The notes below the pieces were generated by a model, which was not told where the DNA came from, ran no database searches, and saw only the letters and a program-made list of their open reading frames with translations. From Solea solea (taxonomy: Eukaryota > Chordata > Actinopteri > Pleuronectiformes > Soleidae): a DNA stretch of 64,000 bases. Position numbers and translations under genes: made by a program. The DNA is taken from contig NC_081138.1 of assembly GCF_958295425.1 (NCBI RefSeq), positions 5,940,302-6,004,301 of the forward strand, written 5' to 3'. Every line of letters begins with the position of its first letter. Position 1 is the first letter of the stretch. Positions 21,868 to 33,784 of the stretch are shown here, piece by piece.

Positions 21868-22010
21868 TATTCATTATCATGGTTCCTGGATTTACTCTTG
21901 AGTTCATTTCCTAATTACTTGATTATGTATCGAAAATTATTCATTAATTCCTTCCACTTGCAACAGTTTGCACAAGTCATTAATTACTCCGAGTGTCTCT
22001 CGATAAGTAA
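21868..22010. promoter_or_regulatory. Homeodomain-type TAAT motif cluster (candidate)
   Basis: TTCATTATC, CTAATTA (21911-21917), TTCATTAATTCC and CATTAATTACTCC (21979-21991) lie within about 140 bases. Such clustering is typical of conserved developmental enhancers but also arises by chance in AT-rich DNA. Confidence 0.25.
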
Positions 22011-22212
22011 TGTTTGGTTCCTTCTCTGATATCCACCCCCCCGCCGCTGATTCCATGTCAAATGCAGACGCGCCGTTGTACATCAAGCGTTTCCATCATA
22101 CTTACGCAATAATGAATTTGATATAAACCTGCAACATTAGAGAGCCTCCCACAGTTTGATGCGTGACACGCTTCAGCCGAGATGCTTTGTCGCAGCAGGC
22201 TTTTTCTGGATC

Positions 22213-22235
22213 TTTTTTGGGGGGGGGGGGGGGGG
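22213..22235 (+). repeat. T-run joined to a 17-G run
   Basis: Six T are followed by 17 G at 22219-22235. The arrangement parallels 4447-4476. Confidence 0.94.
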
Positions 22236-22514
22236 TATCGACTCAAATTTCACTTTTGTCACATGAGTCGCTTTGATTATCTCACTTTTTAAGTCACAAA
22301 TGACACACAGCATCACTTTTGACAGTCTGTTGAGTCTTTAAGACTTTATATAGAAACTCTTGTTGCGGAGGGAAAGCTTTTACTTCGCTTTGTCAAAATC
22401 AAATTGTTATACAAAAAGAGAAAATACCCCGAACTGCCACAACAACATACAGGTGCTGGTCGGTCACAGGCACACAAATATAACCATTAAAAATAAAATG
22501 CTGTGTCATTTTAG

Positions 22515-22625
22515 ATGGTCTGTATTTGAAGCAATACTATCAGACCTGACTGAGGGGGTGTTTGTGTGTATACAGCAGTAGCACAGCAGTGGGCGGGGAC
22601 AAGAAGCGTTCATTCCGTCAAACTG
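22515..22625 (-). mobile_element. Dispersed repeat family T, copy 2 (first block)
   Basis: On the minus strand it reads CTTCTTGTCCCCGCCC, then a CTGCTGTATACACACAAAC segment, then CAGGTCTGATAGTATTGCTT. This is the same order as 5479-5560. The second block of the family is not recognisable to its left. Confidence 0.6.
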
Positions 22626-22739
22626 CGTCATCATGTGTTTAGTCATACTCCAGCCCATTTGCAGCCGTATCCCTTGAGTACCACACTGTTATCACTTCCT
22701 GTGTGAAGGGCACGAATGTCACCCGGTGACACGAGATGT

Positions 22740-22862
22740 TAGCGCTGCTATAAAAGGTCAGATTGTGTCCTTCTGGTTGTGTGAACTCACTTGACAATGG
22801 TTTTAATGTAATAGACAATTGTTAATATTACTAAAAAAAGTCACACACTACAGCTTTAATTG
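22740..22862 (+). mobile_element. Family T terminal block
   Basis: The end AAAAAGTCACACACTACAGC followed by TTTAAT matches the terminal block at 5655-5680. Only the final 25-30 bases are secure; the left limit is a guess. Confidence 0.45.
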
Positions 22863-24051
22863 TCACACCGACTTCCAATTGCATCTGAAAACGTATGTTT
22901 TGTAGAAGGTATGTTTGTTTTTTGGGACAACCAATCAACCAATAGTCATTGGTGAAGGTTTGGAAAAACTCTTAATTAAAATCAAAGAATCATCCCAATG
23001 TTTATCAGTTATTTTAGCTGTCCTATGTATTTCGATAACGCAGGAGCTCCTCCATTTACAAAATTCTGTGTACACGGCATAAACAATACAACTATGGCAT
23101 CTGAAAATGTCCTATAGTGTTGATCGAGGTGGGTGGACACATGATTGAGCCGGGCAACACAAAGTGATATTGCGTGTTTACTTGCTAATTTAAATGCCAG
23201 GCTTCAACCCTATGATTTCTACGAAATAACAGCATAGTCCACGGTGAAATGTCAAATGACTCTTAAGATAACCAACCTCTGCCAAAATGGCAAAACTATA
23301 AAAACTCACACAGTAATAAAATAAATTAATAAAATACCATCAAAGAAGATAGCCATTCCTCAAGCCTCGGGGCCCGTGGCTTAATCACTGAAAATCTGTC
23401 ACTTCTGTACTTTTTACCAAAAAAAAAAAAAAAAGATCACAGAAAAGATTCATTAGTCTTCTTGTTGTTTCCTACATTTTCCTTTTTCCTGCCAAAAACA
23501 CAGAGCCACAATTCCATTAGACTGCTCTTAGATTGATATTGAATTGCCTTACTTCCCTTTTAAGTGCATCTCAAAGTATGGCAGGCGTCCTGTGGGAGAA
23601 CACAGATGGACTGTTTACCATCGCTGTGTCATTTCATATTTCCTCATTTCACATGTTTAGTCTCGAAATCCTCTCAGTCGGACATCTCTTCCCCCTTTTC
23701 CCTTCTCCATTATTTACAAATGACTCGCGTCGGGGACGTATGGCATGTGACATTTTAGTGCCGTGACTAAGAGACACATCCAGACGTCGCATGGAACGGT
23801 TCTGACAGTCCATCAGAGCTCTCTTTCTTAAACTACCCAGACATTTCTGAATTTGTGTTTGGACAACTTGTAGTAGATGAAAATAAAAATGATCAAAAGT
23901 ATTTAAGGTACTGATTGCTTCAGAGGAAATACTTTTGTACCATAGTGTCTTCACATGTTTCCATTATATTTATGAGGTATTATTTTAAAATGCAACCAAA
24001 TAATATCACTGCAAGTTTTGACTATAAATCATGTGTCACTATAAATACTGT
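22863..24051. other. Unique stretch, no gene seen
   Basis: No coding region is supported. An A-run of 15 lies at about 23420-23434. Open frames on both strands at 23533-23954 overlap each other and have no recognisable similarity. Confidence 0.5.
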
Positions 24052-24075
24052 CATATATATATATGCGTATATGTA

Positions 24076-24112
<37 letters not shown>
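24052..24112. repeat. (AT)n microsatellite
   Basis: Interrupted AT at 24052-24080 leads into about 25 uninterrupted bases of AT. Confidence 0.95.
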
Positions 24113-24187
24113 GTGGACAATAGCTGATGTATAATCATAGGTATTTGAATTTAAAATGCATAGACGAAGATATTCAAAGTGTCAGGA

Positions 24188-24504
24188 ACAGAGGTCTCAA
24201 TCTCAAATGGGGCCACTGGTCATCTAGTCTGGTTAAGTAAAAAAGTCCCAGTTCTATATATACAGTTGATTTCATCTATTGTCCTTAAAATGACTTGTTT
24301 TGTTTAAGATGATAAACCAGTCCGACATTCTGCTAATGCTTTTATTATGCTTTTAATTTACTGATTTATCATAAACAGTAAATTCACAGTACGCTATTTC
24401 TGCCACTAGGGGTCTCTCAGTTAAAACCATAACTAAAAGTAAACTTGATATTAAGTGGCGGGCCACATGGCATTAATCGAGGGGTCGCAAGTTTAGGACC
24501 GTTC
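24188..24504. mobile_element. Decayed hAT-like element, GGTCTCAA ends
   Basis: The left end is CAGAGGTCTCAATCTCAAAT then GGGGCCACTGG. The right end, as reverse complement, reads CGGTCCTAAACTTGCGACCC and then CCATGTGGCCC. The pattern matches the better preserved element at 59349-59786. No target duplication is visible. Confidence 0.5.
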
Positions 24505-25575
24505 ATTAAATATGTATTTTATTGCAGTTTTATTTAACGGCACCATAGACCAAAAGTGAGAGCAGAGTTTGAGGTAATCAATCTCAAGCTCCGCCCCCAA
24601 ACTCCACCCCCTAGAGTCACAGGATCTTCTACATTCATACAGCTGCTTTCATTTAGAAATAACTCCATACCTATACAACAGATAGAGTTGAGCGTGAGAT
24701 TGAGAGTGACAGGCAGCAGAAAGTTAAGTAAGTCATTATAATTTCATCATCAAGGTGTTGTATTTTTGTTTGGGCCTTATACTAAACCATTAATATGTAT
24801 GCGCATCTGTGCCCATGAAAATACACCTATCTAATCTATACACCTTTGTGTTTATCTCAGGGCATGAAAAGTCTTTTTTGGGAAACTTTGCAGTACGTGG
24901 ACGCGGTTGTTTTGCATTGCTACAATACTTTTCTTTTTGAGTTAAGCAGTTTTGAGAGAAATAGAGAGAGAGAGAGAGTCGGTAAAAGAATGGTGGATTC
25001 GGTCCTCGGTGCATCTGGTGCAGATTTGAACAGGCACATAACAAAAGGCCTGTAGAAGACAGAGCAGGGATGCAAAGTGTGTACAATGTGTAGCACAGTG
25101 ACTCATCCTTCACCTATTTTCTGTTAAAGATGCAGGCATGCAGGGGTTTTTTTTTAGAACTCTTCTTGTAAGTTGGTGCTCTCACTTATCCAGAAGTCAG
25201 CGGAGATCACTATAAAAGTCATATTTAACTCATTTGGAATTCAGAGCACTTCATAGGCCCAGAGCTGCATATAGCCAATGTCTGAACTTATCAGAAATTA
25301 GACTCAGCCTCTCTGGAAGTAAGTACGAGTACTTCACTCCCATTATTTCTGCACCATTTGGCCAGACTTCTCAGCATGCATGTGTACAGATCTGCTGAGT
25401 AAACATGTCTGTCTGATGGAAGACTAGTTTTTGGGATTGGACTGAACTTTACCGTCAAATAAAAATTTGTGTTGCATATGTCAGCTTAATCTCTTATGCC
25501 TTTTTATGCTTATTTTCCCATAAAATGCGTACAGCGCTGATAAACAGTGAACTCAAACCTGTAGTGTGACTCGTT
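24505..25575. other. Unique stretch, no gene seen
   Basis: No gene is recognised. A short (AG)n lies at 24962-24979. The 107-codon minus-strand frame at 24790-25113 has no similarity I can name. Confidence 0.5.
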
Positions 25576-25757
25576 TTATGTCAAGAACGACGACTGCTAA
25601 CAGTTAGCAGTCGTGCTACTGATAGTATTGCTTGACAGAGCCGGTTTTCAGAGGAAGGATGCAGCAGACAAACAAAGCTACATCGTTTCCAAACAGAGGC
25701 AAGGATAATAGCATTTAAACCAACAAAAACACTAAAAGTTACATACTGCACCTTTAA
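25576..25757 (+). mobile_element. Dispersed repeat family T, copy 3
   Basis: CTGATAGTATTGCTTGACAG (25619-25638) and the terminal AAAAGTTACATACTGCACCT then TTAAG (25734-25758) match copies 1 and 4. At its left edge lies the near-perfect palindrome at 25590-25614. Confidence 0.55.
25590..25614. repeat. 12-bp perfect inverted repeat, 1-nt spacer
   Basis: ACGACTGCTAAC (25590-25601) and GTTAGCAGTCGT (25603-25614) are exact reverse complements around a single A. Confidence 0.95.
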
Positions 25758-25905
25758 GTTAATCAAGTCACATGTCATTAAAACATTCATTATCAGGGTT
25801 AGCAGTTTGCTTTGTCAGCATATACTGTATTCAGACATTTTTATAGTCAGGTGCCATAAACACATACAGCAATGAAACTATGCCCTGTTTTAGTCTATTG
25901 CAAAG

Positions 25906-25990
25906 GTGTCAAACTGGTGGCCCCCGGGCCATTTGCGGCCCCCCAAATCAATTACATGTGGCCCACCATTTAATATCATGATATAAAGAA
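25906..25990 (+). mobile_element. hAT-like terminus, GGTGTCAAACT type
   Basis: CAAAGGTGTCAAACTGGTGG, then CCCCCGGGCC, then ACATGTGGCCCACC resemble one end of the GTCTCAAAC-type elements in this window. No matching right end is found. Confidence 0.5.
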
Positions 25991-26081
25991 AACATGGCCC
26001 ACAACCTCATCTTCCTTTAAACTGATGGAATATTCTACTAAATATATTTGCTACTAGCAATGTCTTTATTATAGTAATAAT

Positions 26082-26417
26082 TAGGGCAGCAACAACCATT
26101 CGATTAATCCATTATAATATATCGATTACTACATTCATCGCCATCATCACCAATTAATCGGTTTGAGTGTTTTTTTCAATAATTAAAACAAGCTTCTCAG
26201 ATTTCCAAGTTTCCTACATGTGAATATTTCTGGTTTCTTTGCTCCATATCACAACAAAATCATTCAAAACTGGATCATTTTGGTTTGTGGACAAAACACG
26301 ACACTTGAGAAACACTGATCAACATTTTCTGACATTTTGTGAACCAAATAAATACTGGATTAATCAAGGAATTAATCGACAGGTTATTTGTGTAAATAAC
26401 CGTTAATTGCAGCCCTA
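26082..26417. mobile_element. hAT-like element, TAGGGCAGCAAC ends, copy 1
   Basis: The element starts TAGGGCAGCAACAACCATTC and ends CCGTTAATTGCAGCCCTA, giving clear inverted ends. The 8-mers outside, GTAATAAT (26074-26081) and GTAGTAAG (26418-26425), match at 6 of 8. The inside includes CATTTTGGTTTGTGGACAAA and is shared with 32186-32490. No coding is left. Confidence 0.8.
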
Positions 26418-26863
26418 GTAGTAAGACATATGGTCAGAATTATCAAGGACTCGTGAGAACCCTGAAATAAAGTTCATCCGACAGATGGGAAACATTCTTC
26501 TGTACACATACACTCACCCACACATCCCCAACCTCCCACATGAACCACAACCTTGCTTCACCTTGTGATGAAACACTGTATTATATCTTATTTTGAAACC
26601 CTGTGATGCTTTCACATACATAATGTTGCTTTAACAGTTTAAAAGGGCATAAAGAAAATATATGTAAAGTTAGTTACTGTGGGTATTTTTTTTTTTTCTT
26701 TCATTTCTTAGTTAATATCAGATCATTTAAAATACGCTGGTCACATTTGACCACAGGCACTGCAAGAAGGTTAGAAAAAAAGAGAGAGAAAGGTTAATGT
26801 GTGTGTAAAGCGATAAAAGTGTCGAGAAATTAGGTTTCAAATCATGTAAAACGCTCGGGGCAT
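26418..26863. other. Unique sequence, no gene seen
   Basis: No gene is recognised. A T-run lies at about 26687-26699. Confidence 0.5.
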
Positions 26864-27135
26864 GTCCACACACACAATCTTGGTTGTACATCTTAGTGAG
26901 GACACATCATAGACATAATGAATTCCCTAGCCCCTTACCCTAACATTAACCTAAACCCAATTCTAACCCTAACCCTAAAAGCAGGTCCTCCATTCATATG
27001 TAAAGCCTAAACAAAGCCTCATTGCTAAACTTAACCGAACTACAATTCAAATCTTAGCCTCAGTTCTTCAGGAATTAGGTTTCACTGGTCCTGACAAGGT
27101 CAGTGTTTAATGCCTAAAGTCATAATCCTAACACA
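26864..27135 (+). repeat. CCCTAAC-type interspersed repeat, copy 2
   Basis: An ACACACACAATC lead is followed by TAGTGAGGACA, CATAATGAATTCCCTAGCCC, CTTACCCTAACATTAACC, CTAACCCTAACCCTAA, then TTTCACTGGTCCTGACAAGG. This is the most canonical copy in the window. The short TTAGGG-like run belongs to the repeat and does not mark a telomere. Confidence 0.75.
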
Positions 27136-30100
27136 CTGTATATAATGAGTGAAGAGCAGAAACTTCGCATTAGGAATTCAAAGTTCTTCTGTTCATAGCC
27201 AAACATATTTTCACACAAGAGGATGCAAATGTGCGATTTTCCGTAGGCAGCCATCTCAGAACTTTTGTTTGATCTTCTGCAAAGGGCTCGACAACGGCAG
27301 CGCTCCCGGTCTGTGAAAAGAACACCTTGTACTTCTGCCGCCAGGCCAAAGTTTATGCAATTCTACACAAAATAACGTTTCTATATCTTCACGTATGCCA
27401 AGGAAGAATGCTATGCATATATCACGGGATTCTCTCAGTGCCCATTGGCCCTCATTGACATGCAGGACCGCGCTTCAGTGAGAGAAATGTTGTTTTTCTA
27501 CAGGGCTCCGTGTGCACCTGAGTCACTCGTTGAGCGGCTCCTTTATCAGAGCAGAGCAGCAGGATGGAAGAGCACATCTCCGAGCTGATAGTGGGGGCTG
27601 CCGCTCCTGACTAATCCTGCTCACTGCCGGGGAAATAAAGAAATAAATAAGCGAGGGCTTGAGAAAAAGGGAAAGGGGGGAGTTGAAAAATGCAGTTGTA
27701 TGGAGAGTAGTTCCAAGGCTTTCAGTCATATAGAGGAGATCACTGCTTCTGATCTATAGATACTATATAAGACTGTGGAGACAGCATATTGGCTCGGAAA
27801 GACAGAGAATGAGAGCGAGGGGAAGTGTGCGAGTGTGTGAGAGAGAGAGGGAAAGAAAGGGATCACAGTACATTTAAAAACATCCTATTGATTCCCGCAA
27901 ATCAAGTTTGCAGGCCGGCACTGTAAAGTAGTATATTAAATATGAGAAGGCTTCAAATGTATTAAAAGGAGTACATTCAATTGTAACAGCTTCTACATCA
28001 CCCCGTGATGTACCTTTCACAGTGTTTGAGTTAAAAAAACTTGTTGGAAAAAAAAAAGTTTTATTGCATTTTCCAAATCCAGGAAATGCATTAGTGTGGA
28101 AAAAAGGGGGAGGGGGGTGAGGAAGAAGGAGGAATGCAATGTTGAGCTGTACTGTTAAGTCACACCTTTTTTTGGTGGGGGAGGCACACGTTACTGTAAT
28201 TAAAGGTGTAATATTGAAGCCACTTAAAGGTGTGAACAAATTAGGTGGCTGCTTGATTAGTTATCATTAGGTTTTATTTTAGTTTCACAGTTTTCTAAAA
28301 CAAAGAAATTACACTGGTTGACTTTGAGAAATTTGAGTCAAGATGGGAAAAGTGGGTTGAGTATAGGGGAAAGCTGAACGACACAACAAATTAGGAAGGC
28401 TAAAATCTTTTAAAAGTAAAAATCAGTAAAAAAAATTTTTTTTTTACTGTTTTTTGACGTTTCTTTCTTTTTCTTTATTGCATAAATGTTCTTTAATTTA
28501 ACATGTACATAAATACCCTAATTTGTATGACATATCATTACAAGTTTAGTACACGAGGGTTCTATATGGAGCTCTTTCCGACTCGGATCTTCAACTGAAT
28601 TCTGATTCTGTCTATACGAGGATTTGTACGTTTACAAAATTTTCAATAAAAAAATTCAAGTTGAGTATCACCATCATTAGTATTTCCCTTTGAATACAAA
28701 AGTGCAAATGAATAATGAGACACCACTAAGGTTAAACAAAAAAAAAAAAATTTGGCTTAGGGCCCCATAAAGTCTTGGACCGGCACTGTCAATTGAAGAT
28801 TTTTGACCTTTACAATATGTAAATACTGTTTTTTTTTTAGTGCTTCTAAAATGTTAGTGTTAAAGAGAAAATTAGAGCTTTTCTGGGATTAAAAATGTAC
28901 GAAATAATTGTTTTTGTTTTGAAATGTGACATTACATTAAACATACATACATTAGAGACGCAATCTGAAAACGAGATCTAAACAGATAAAGTCACAGCGT
29001 TTGACAGAGGGGTAACGGTAATGAACGTTAAGCACTCTCACTCTCTCCCATCACAAAGAAAAACGTGGATTCAAAGTCATTAAAGTGGTTAATCGCTCCA
29101 TTTTCCAATTTACGGAGATTAATAATAGGCGATGGAAAACACGCAGTATATACTCGGAGGAGTTCTTTCATTTACGGGAGTTCAAAAACAATACGTTCCA
29201 CAAGGAGTTAGTGAATAAAGCAAAAAAAAACAATGAACAGAAATTACAGCTGACAGTAAAAAAAATAAAAAAAATAACAAATCAGTATAATATAATAGCA
29301 CATTCAACTAAATTGAGCATTCCACAGCAAAGCGCTGTGATTTCTTCTAATGCCAAAGGCACACAGATGTGTCAAAGTGTATGACTGGAGCCTTGGGAAG
29401 GATCATCCTTTTTTTTTTTTTGTAGTGTCTTTTCTCTATGATGTGTGTTTTCGATACTAAATAGATAATGTAGAAGTAAGTGTAGCGGCCTGGAAGTAGC
29501 TCATCCTCAGCATGTTTCGGAGTGCGCTGAATATGGGCGATGTTCTTGCCCGGAGGCAAACTGTGGCAATAAAAAGCCTTTCAGGCGGACAGGTTGTCAG
29601 CACACGCTCAGTCACTGATGGTGCAATTGCTGCTAGAGTTTGGGATTCGTGAAGACACTTTGACATTGACGGGTGCCTCTGCGGCGTCCAGAAATGACCC
29701 GAGCGCAAAGGTTGGGAGAAGACTTCAAGGGCTTTACAATATTTCCTAGATTCTGTCGCCAGATCATGTTGTTTAGTTTGGAATGAACACATTTTGAGAG
29801 TTTCAGATTCAGAAAATGGTGCAGGATATCATCTAATGAGTGCTAAATGGTTAAGTGTAGTATATATTTAAATGTGGGTAGTGGTGCCTACCAAAGAACA
29901 TAATAATGAAACAAATTGTGGGGTTTTTTTTGTATATTTTTGCCAACTTCTACTGTGAAATTAAGGAATATTATATAATCACTCTGAAAAATAAGGTATT
30001 ATTGTTAAATGTTCAAAAATAGAGCACAAATTAAAGTAATTAATATTGTGTCAAATAAAAATGGGATGTTCATTTAATGTAAGTTAGAGTAATTAAATTA

Positions 30101-30539
30101 AGCAAATCTTTTTTGCTCTCGTCAGTGTCAGTGTTGTTTACAGCTCTCTTGTCAGATCAAGTGAAGTTATACTTTTCTTACTCAGTCGTGGTGTCACATG
30201 ACTAAATCATATTGCAATTGCTCGGCATTTCCTGGTCCTCTGAAATTAGATAAAGTTATAGACCATGTAAAAAAAAATGGAGGGTTGAAAAATCAAGTCT
30301 AGGAAGTAGAATGGAAGTAGAAGTTCACAACATTTTCCTGTGGAGTTATTGGACTCAAACACTCAGTTCAGGTCTTTTTTTTCTTCTTTTTTTTAATAGA
30401 ACATGATCTCAGTTTGGATTTGCAGCTGCGATAATTGTTTTACATCTAAGAGGACGCATAACGCTGGCACTCGAGACACTTCGCTTGTTCGGATTTTACT
30501 CATTGAGGGGAAGAGGGGACAGAAGCACAGTAGTAGATT
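27136..30539. other. Long unique stretch, no gene seen
   Basis: No coding region or clear transposon is recognised in 3.4 kb. A purine-rich GA/GT patch lies at 27805-27862 and A- or T-runs near 28048, 28428-28445, 28737-28750 and 29409-29421. The minus-strand 121-codon frame (27874-28239) and the 111-codon frame (29457-29792) look like chance. The parts 27240-27720 and 29490-29780 are CG-richer and free of simple repeats. Confidence 0.45.
28424..28449. repeat. A/T palindrome CAGTAAAA...TTTTACTG
   Basis: CAGT, eight A, ten T and ACTG make an almost perfect palindrome of 26 bases. Confidence 0.9.
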
Positions 30540-30620
30540 GTTGTGTCAGCTTGAATTGGTTCCAGTGACCCACAAACCCTCAGGTGGAGGATAAAGAGGT
30601 ATTGATGGATGGAGGAGGCG
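30540..30620 (+). mobile_element. SINE 3' tail fragment
   Basis: TTGGTTCCAGTGACCCACAA then ACCCTCAGGTGGAGGATAAA, GAGGTATTGATGGATGGA matches the 3' end of the same SINE group as 6545-6695 (GCTCCAG...CCGCGACCCT...GGATAAGCGGT...GATGGATGG). The head is absent. Confidence 0.65.
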
Positions 30621-30695
30621 GAGCTGCAAGCAGAGTGGGAACCTGGCTATGTTGGTGCATCATACACGCCATTTAAATCAGCATGGAAGTATACA

Positions 30696-30789
<94 letters not shown>

Positions 30790-30790
30790 G
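30696..30790. repeat. Long (AT)n microsatellite
   Basis: About 80 bases of uninterrupted AT are followed by GTATATATATATG. Frames reading poly-YI across it are not genes. Confidence 0.97.
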
Positions 30791-32185
30791 AATAAATACT
30801 GAGAAAATACTGCTGGTCAACTGTTTGGTTGGTTTCTGCCACCTCAAGATAACGATGCATACTTGACCACACCTCAATTTAAGAATAACACACCCACAGG
30901 TGCAGAGATGTACCTATACGACCAGCGTCAAGGCTACCATAATATCAGATGCATGCATGGTACTTCCTTTTTTAGAGTACGCAGGATTGTTTTGTCTCCT
31001 TCAAAGGTTCTCTCTGCCAGCTCCCGCCTGTCATAGCCAGTCAGACGACTCAAACAGAAAAGCCTGAGGAGTGACATGTTGAATTAACACCCAGCTCAGC
31101 ATTCTTCCCATGCAGATTGAAGTATAGGTCCCTGCATCTTTCTGTGGACTTTAGGGGGGGAAAAAAGCTCCGTGAAAGACATGGTACATGCACCCATTCC
31201 CCTTGCTATCCACTTTCTTTGAAAGGATGACAGCTACATCACAGTGAGTCTAAATTTTGAAGGCAATACTTGGCAGCATAGCAGTGTGTTTTTTTTTTTT
31301 TTTTTTCACTGAGCAGCGGAAATCAGGGATCCTACAGACATCACAGAATTCACTTTATTTCCCTGGCTGCCTGTGCTCCCTCTGTTGTTATCCTCTAAAG
31401 GCTCAGGATGACCCCCAAACACTCCAGACACTCTTTGTTGTTATTTTCAATATAAAATATCCATTCAGGGATTACTTGATGCTCCTCAGTGTTTATTTTC
31501 CACTCCGCCTACATGCTTCTCTCTAAATGCAAGACAAATTGAACATTTTTTTTTTCTTCTTTTCTTTATACTGGCACTTCAGTGGAAGCATTTGTCAGTG
31601 CCGTGCCCCATGTTAGCGCCTCTGAAAGTTAATTCAGCATGTGTGCATGACCGTTTGTGATTAGTGCGGTGCGTGTTCTTCGGGAGGAGAGGCTTTCAGT
31701 CGGTGCGGTTGTTGAGTGCTCAGCCGGGATCTCCGGCATTGAGCTGATGGAGAGGAGAGAACGAAGATGAAATATGATGGCGGAACAGAGGGCAGACTTG
31801 TAATGGAAGAAACGGTGGTCATTGCTGCTCAGGTAATGCAGCGGCGATGCGGCTACGTGCTTCTGTGTGGTGTAATGCATGGCTGATGTCTTCCTGCAGA
31901 GGAATCCGCGGTCATGCCCACTGTCTTCCTAGATTTCTCACCACCTCTCCCAGTGGCTTTAGTCAAATGTCCTTCCTGGAAACCAGTCCAGTAATCATAT
32001 TCTATAGAGCAGCATTCATATTAGCATCTTTGGGTTTTTTTCACCTTTTGATGAAAATTTGTTTTGTGAAATGTGCAGTTTTTTGTCTCAAATTCATCTT
32101 TTACTGTGTGCAGTGGTGACTCAGCTCAGTAATCCCAGTTATGAGTGAGAATACTTATACTGTTATTTGGCATTATGGCATCATT
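30791..32185. other. Unique stretch, no gene seen
   Basis: No gene is recognised. T-runs lie near 31289-31306 and 31546-31555. The 31600-31990 part is complex and CG-richer and could be tested for conservation. Confidence 0.5.
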
Positions 32186-32490
32186 ATGGCTCGAGCTGAA
32201 CCAATAAATCATAACTTAATTAATTGACAACAATGTTGATAATCGATTAATCAGTTTAAAGCTTTTTTGATGATTAAAACATGATTTCCGATTGTTTCAG
32301 CTTCTTAAATGTGAATATTTTCTTTATTTCTTAGCTCTCTGGATAACAAAGAAATCATTAAAAGTTAATCATTTTGGTTTGTAGACAAAACAAGACATTT
32401 GAGAACATCATCATTTGCATGTTTGACGAACACGATCGACATTTTTTAAGGTTTTCTGATAAATAATCTACGAAAATAATCGTTAGTTGC
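32186..32490. mobile_element. hAT-like element, TAGGGCAGCAAC family, copy 2
   Basis: It shares ordered blocks with 26082-26417: GATAATCGATTAATCAG, TTCTTAAATGTGAATATTTT, CATTTTGGTTTGTAGACAAA, ACAAGACATTTGAGAA and the end ATAATCGTTAGTTGC. Both termini are decayed (ATGGCTCGAGCTGAACC on the left), and no target duplication can be called. Confidence 0.75.
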
Positions 32491-33509
32491 GTTATGGCGT
32501 TGTTACCCCTGGGGAGCCTGGAACCAGTTTGAAGCCAAAATCACTCTTCTTTGAAATATTTGTTTTTCATTTTTTTGGAGAAGCTTCTAACAATTATTCG
32601 TTTTCAAAACAGAAGGAAAACAGTTTGAAAGAGTGCAATTATGCAAATGTAATGATTGTTCTTAGTGCCAATCTTTTTTTTTCCAAATGTATCAACAAAA
32701 TATTCAAGTTTTTATTGTGACATCTGTAAAGACTTAATTTTTGTTGTCATTTTCGAGAAATTTGGTACTGATTCAATGACATTTAGTTAGTATTTTGATG
32801 TAGCCATGCTCAATATTGTTTTATGCCACATGTTATTGAATTGTAATTTGACCTAAATTCCAACCAATGCCTTTCAGGGAGGGAGACGAGCAGTAGATTT
32901 TCATCAAATGTATAATTTCAATACTTAACATTACGAGATTCTCATTTAAATTACTATATTGCAACATGTTTAACCCAGAGTGTTCGGCCTTGGATGCAAC
33001 AACAGTTCTGTGCTCCTTGTCATCATGCATGGTTGATTTAGATGGACTGTCAACATTAAAACCTTGACCTCACAGACTCCTGAAAGCAACGGTGAAGATC
33101 GCTGACAGCGATGATGTTAATGTTATCTTCACATCCATGTATAGACTGCCTCTTGTTACTGAGCGGCTGGCATGTTTTCATCGCTGTATCCTAATTGTTT
33201 TTTCGCCACCATTCGTCTGATTCTTCGCTAGATTTGGTACACTGTATATTACCGTTGCACAACATTAATGACAACAAATGGCAATCACACGCGCGTATCT
33301 ATTCTTAGAGATATTTGTGGCAGTGGAATGGAAATGTTTTCTCCACTAATGGAGGCAGGTGTGAATAAGACTTTGCATAAAACATACCAAGAAAGAATAG
33401 AATAAATTTGTATCACACATCCTGTTTTCAAAGTTGACGTTTTAGTTTTGTTCTAATGAAAAAAGTCAACAAAGGAATGCTTTTTTTCTATCATATTTTT
33501 CTCTCTCTT
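32491..33509. other. Unique stretch, no gene seen
   Basis: No gene is recognised and no repeat ends are visible. Confidence 0.5.
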
Positions 33510-33770
33510 ACACACACACACACACAGGTTTACGCTGCTATTTTTTTTGCCTCACCCTAACTCTAACCTAACCACAATTTCACATCTTAGCCCTAAACTT
33601 AGCTAGTTCATCAGAAAATGGTCCCAGAGAACTATACCTCTAACGTTAAATGGAGCCTCATAAATAAGGTTTTGCCCTCCACGAGGACCACTGGCACTGG
33701 CAAGGTCAAGGGTTTTTACCCAAAAAGGTTCTAAAGGAGTAACAAACACAAGATACACACATTATTGTAC
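33510..33770 (+). repeat. (AC)n plus CCCTAAC-type repeat, copy 3
   Basis: (AC)n at 33510-33526 leads into CTCACCCTAACTCTAACC, then AGCCTCATAAATAAGGTTTT, GAGGACCACTGGCACTGGCA and AAAAAGGTTCTAAAGGAGTA. The order follows copies 1 and 2. Confidence 0.7.
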
Positions 33771-33784
33771 ATTTATGTACATTC

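Larger units (their letters stand above)
20751..22514. other. Unique stretch, possible conserved DNA
   Basis: No gene is supported. 20800-20870 holds ATCGATTATCGCC-like wording that could be a transposon remnant. From 21340 to 22010 the sequence is complex and free of simple repeats, and contains many TAATTA-like motifs. Confidence 0.45.

Noticed and set aside
26950..26985. Interstitial telomere (CCCTAA)n
   Set aside because: Only about two exact units occur, embedded in a dispersed repeat with three other copies in the window.
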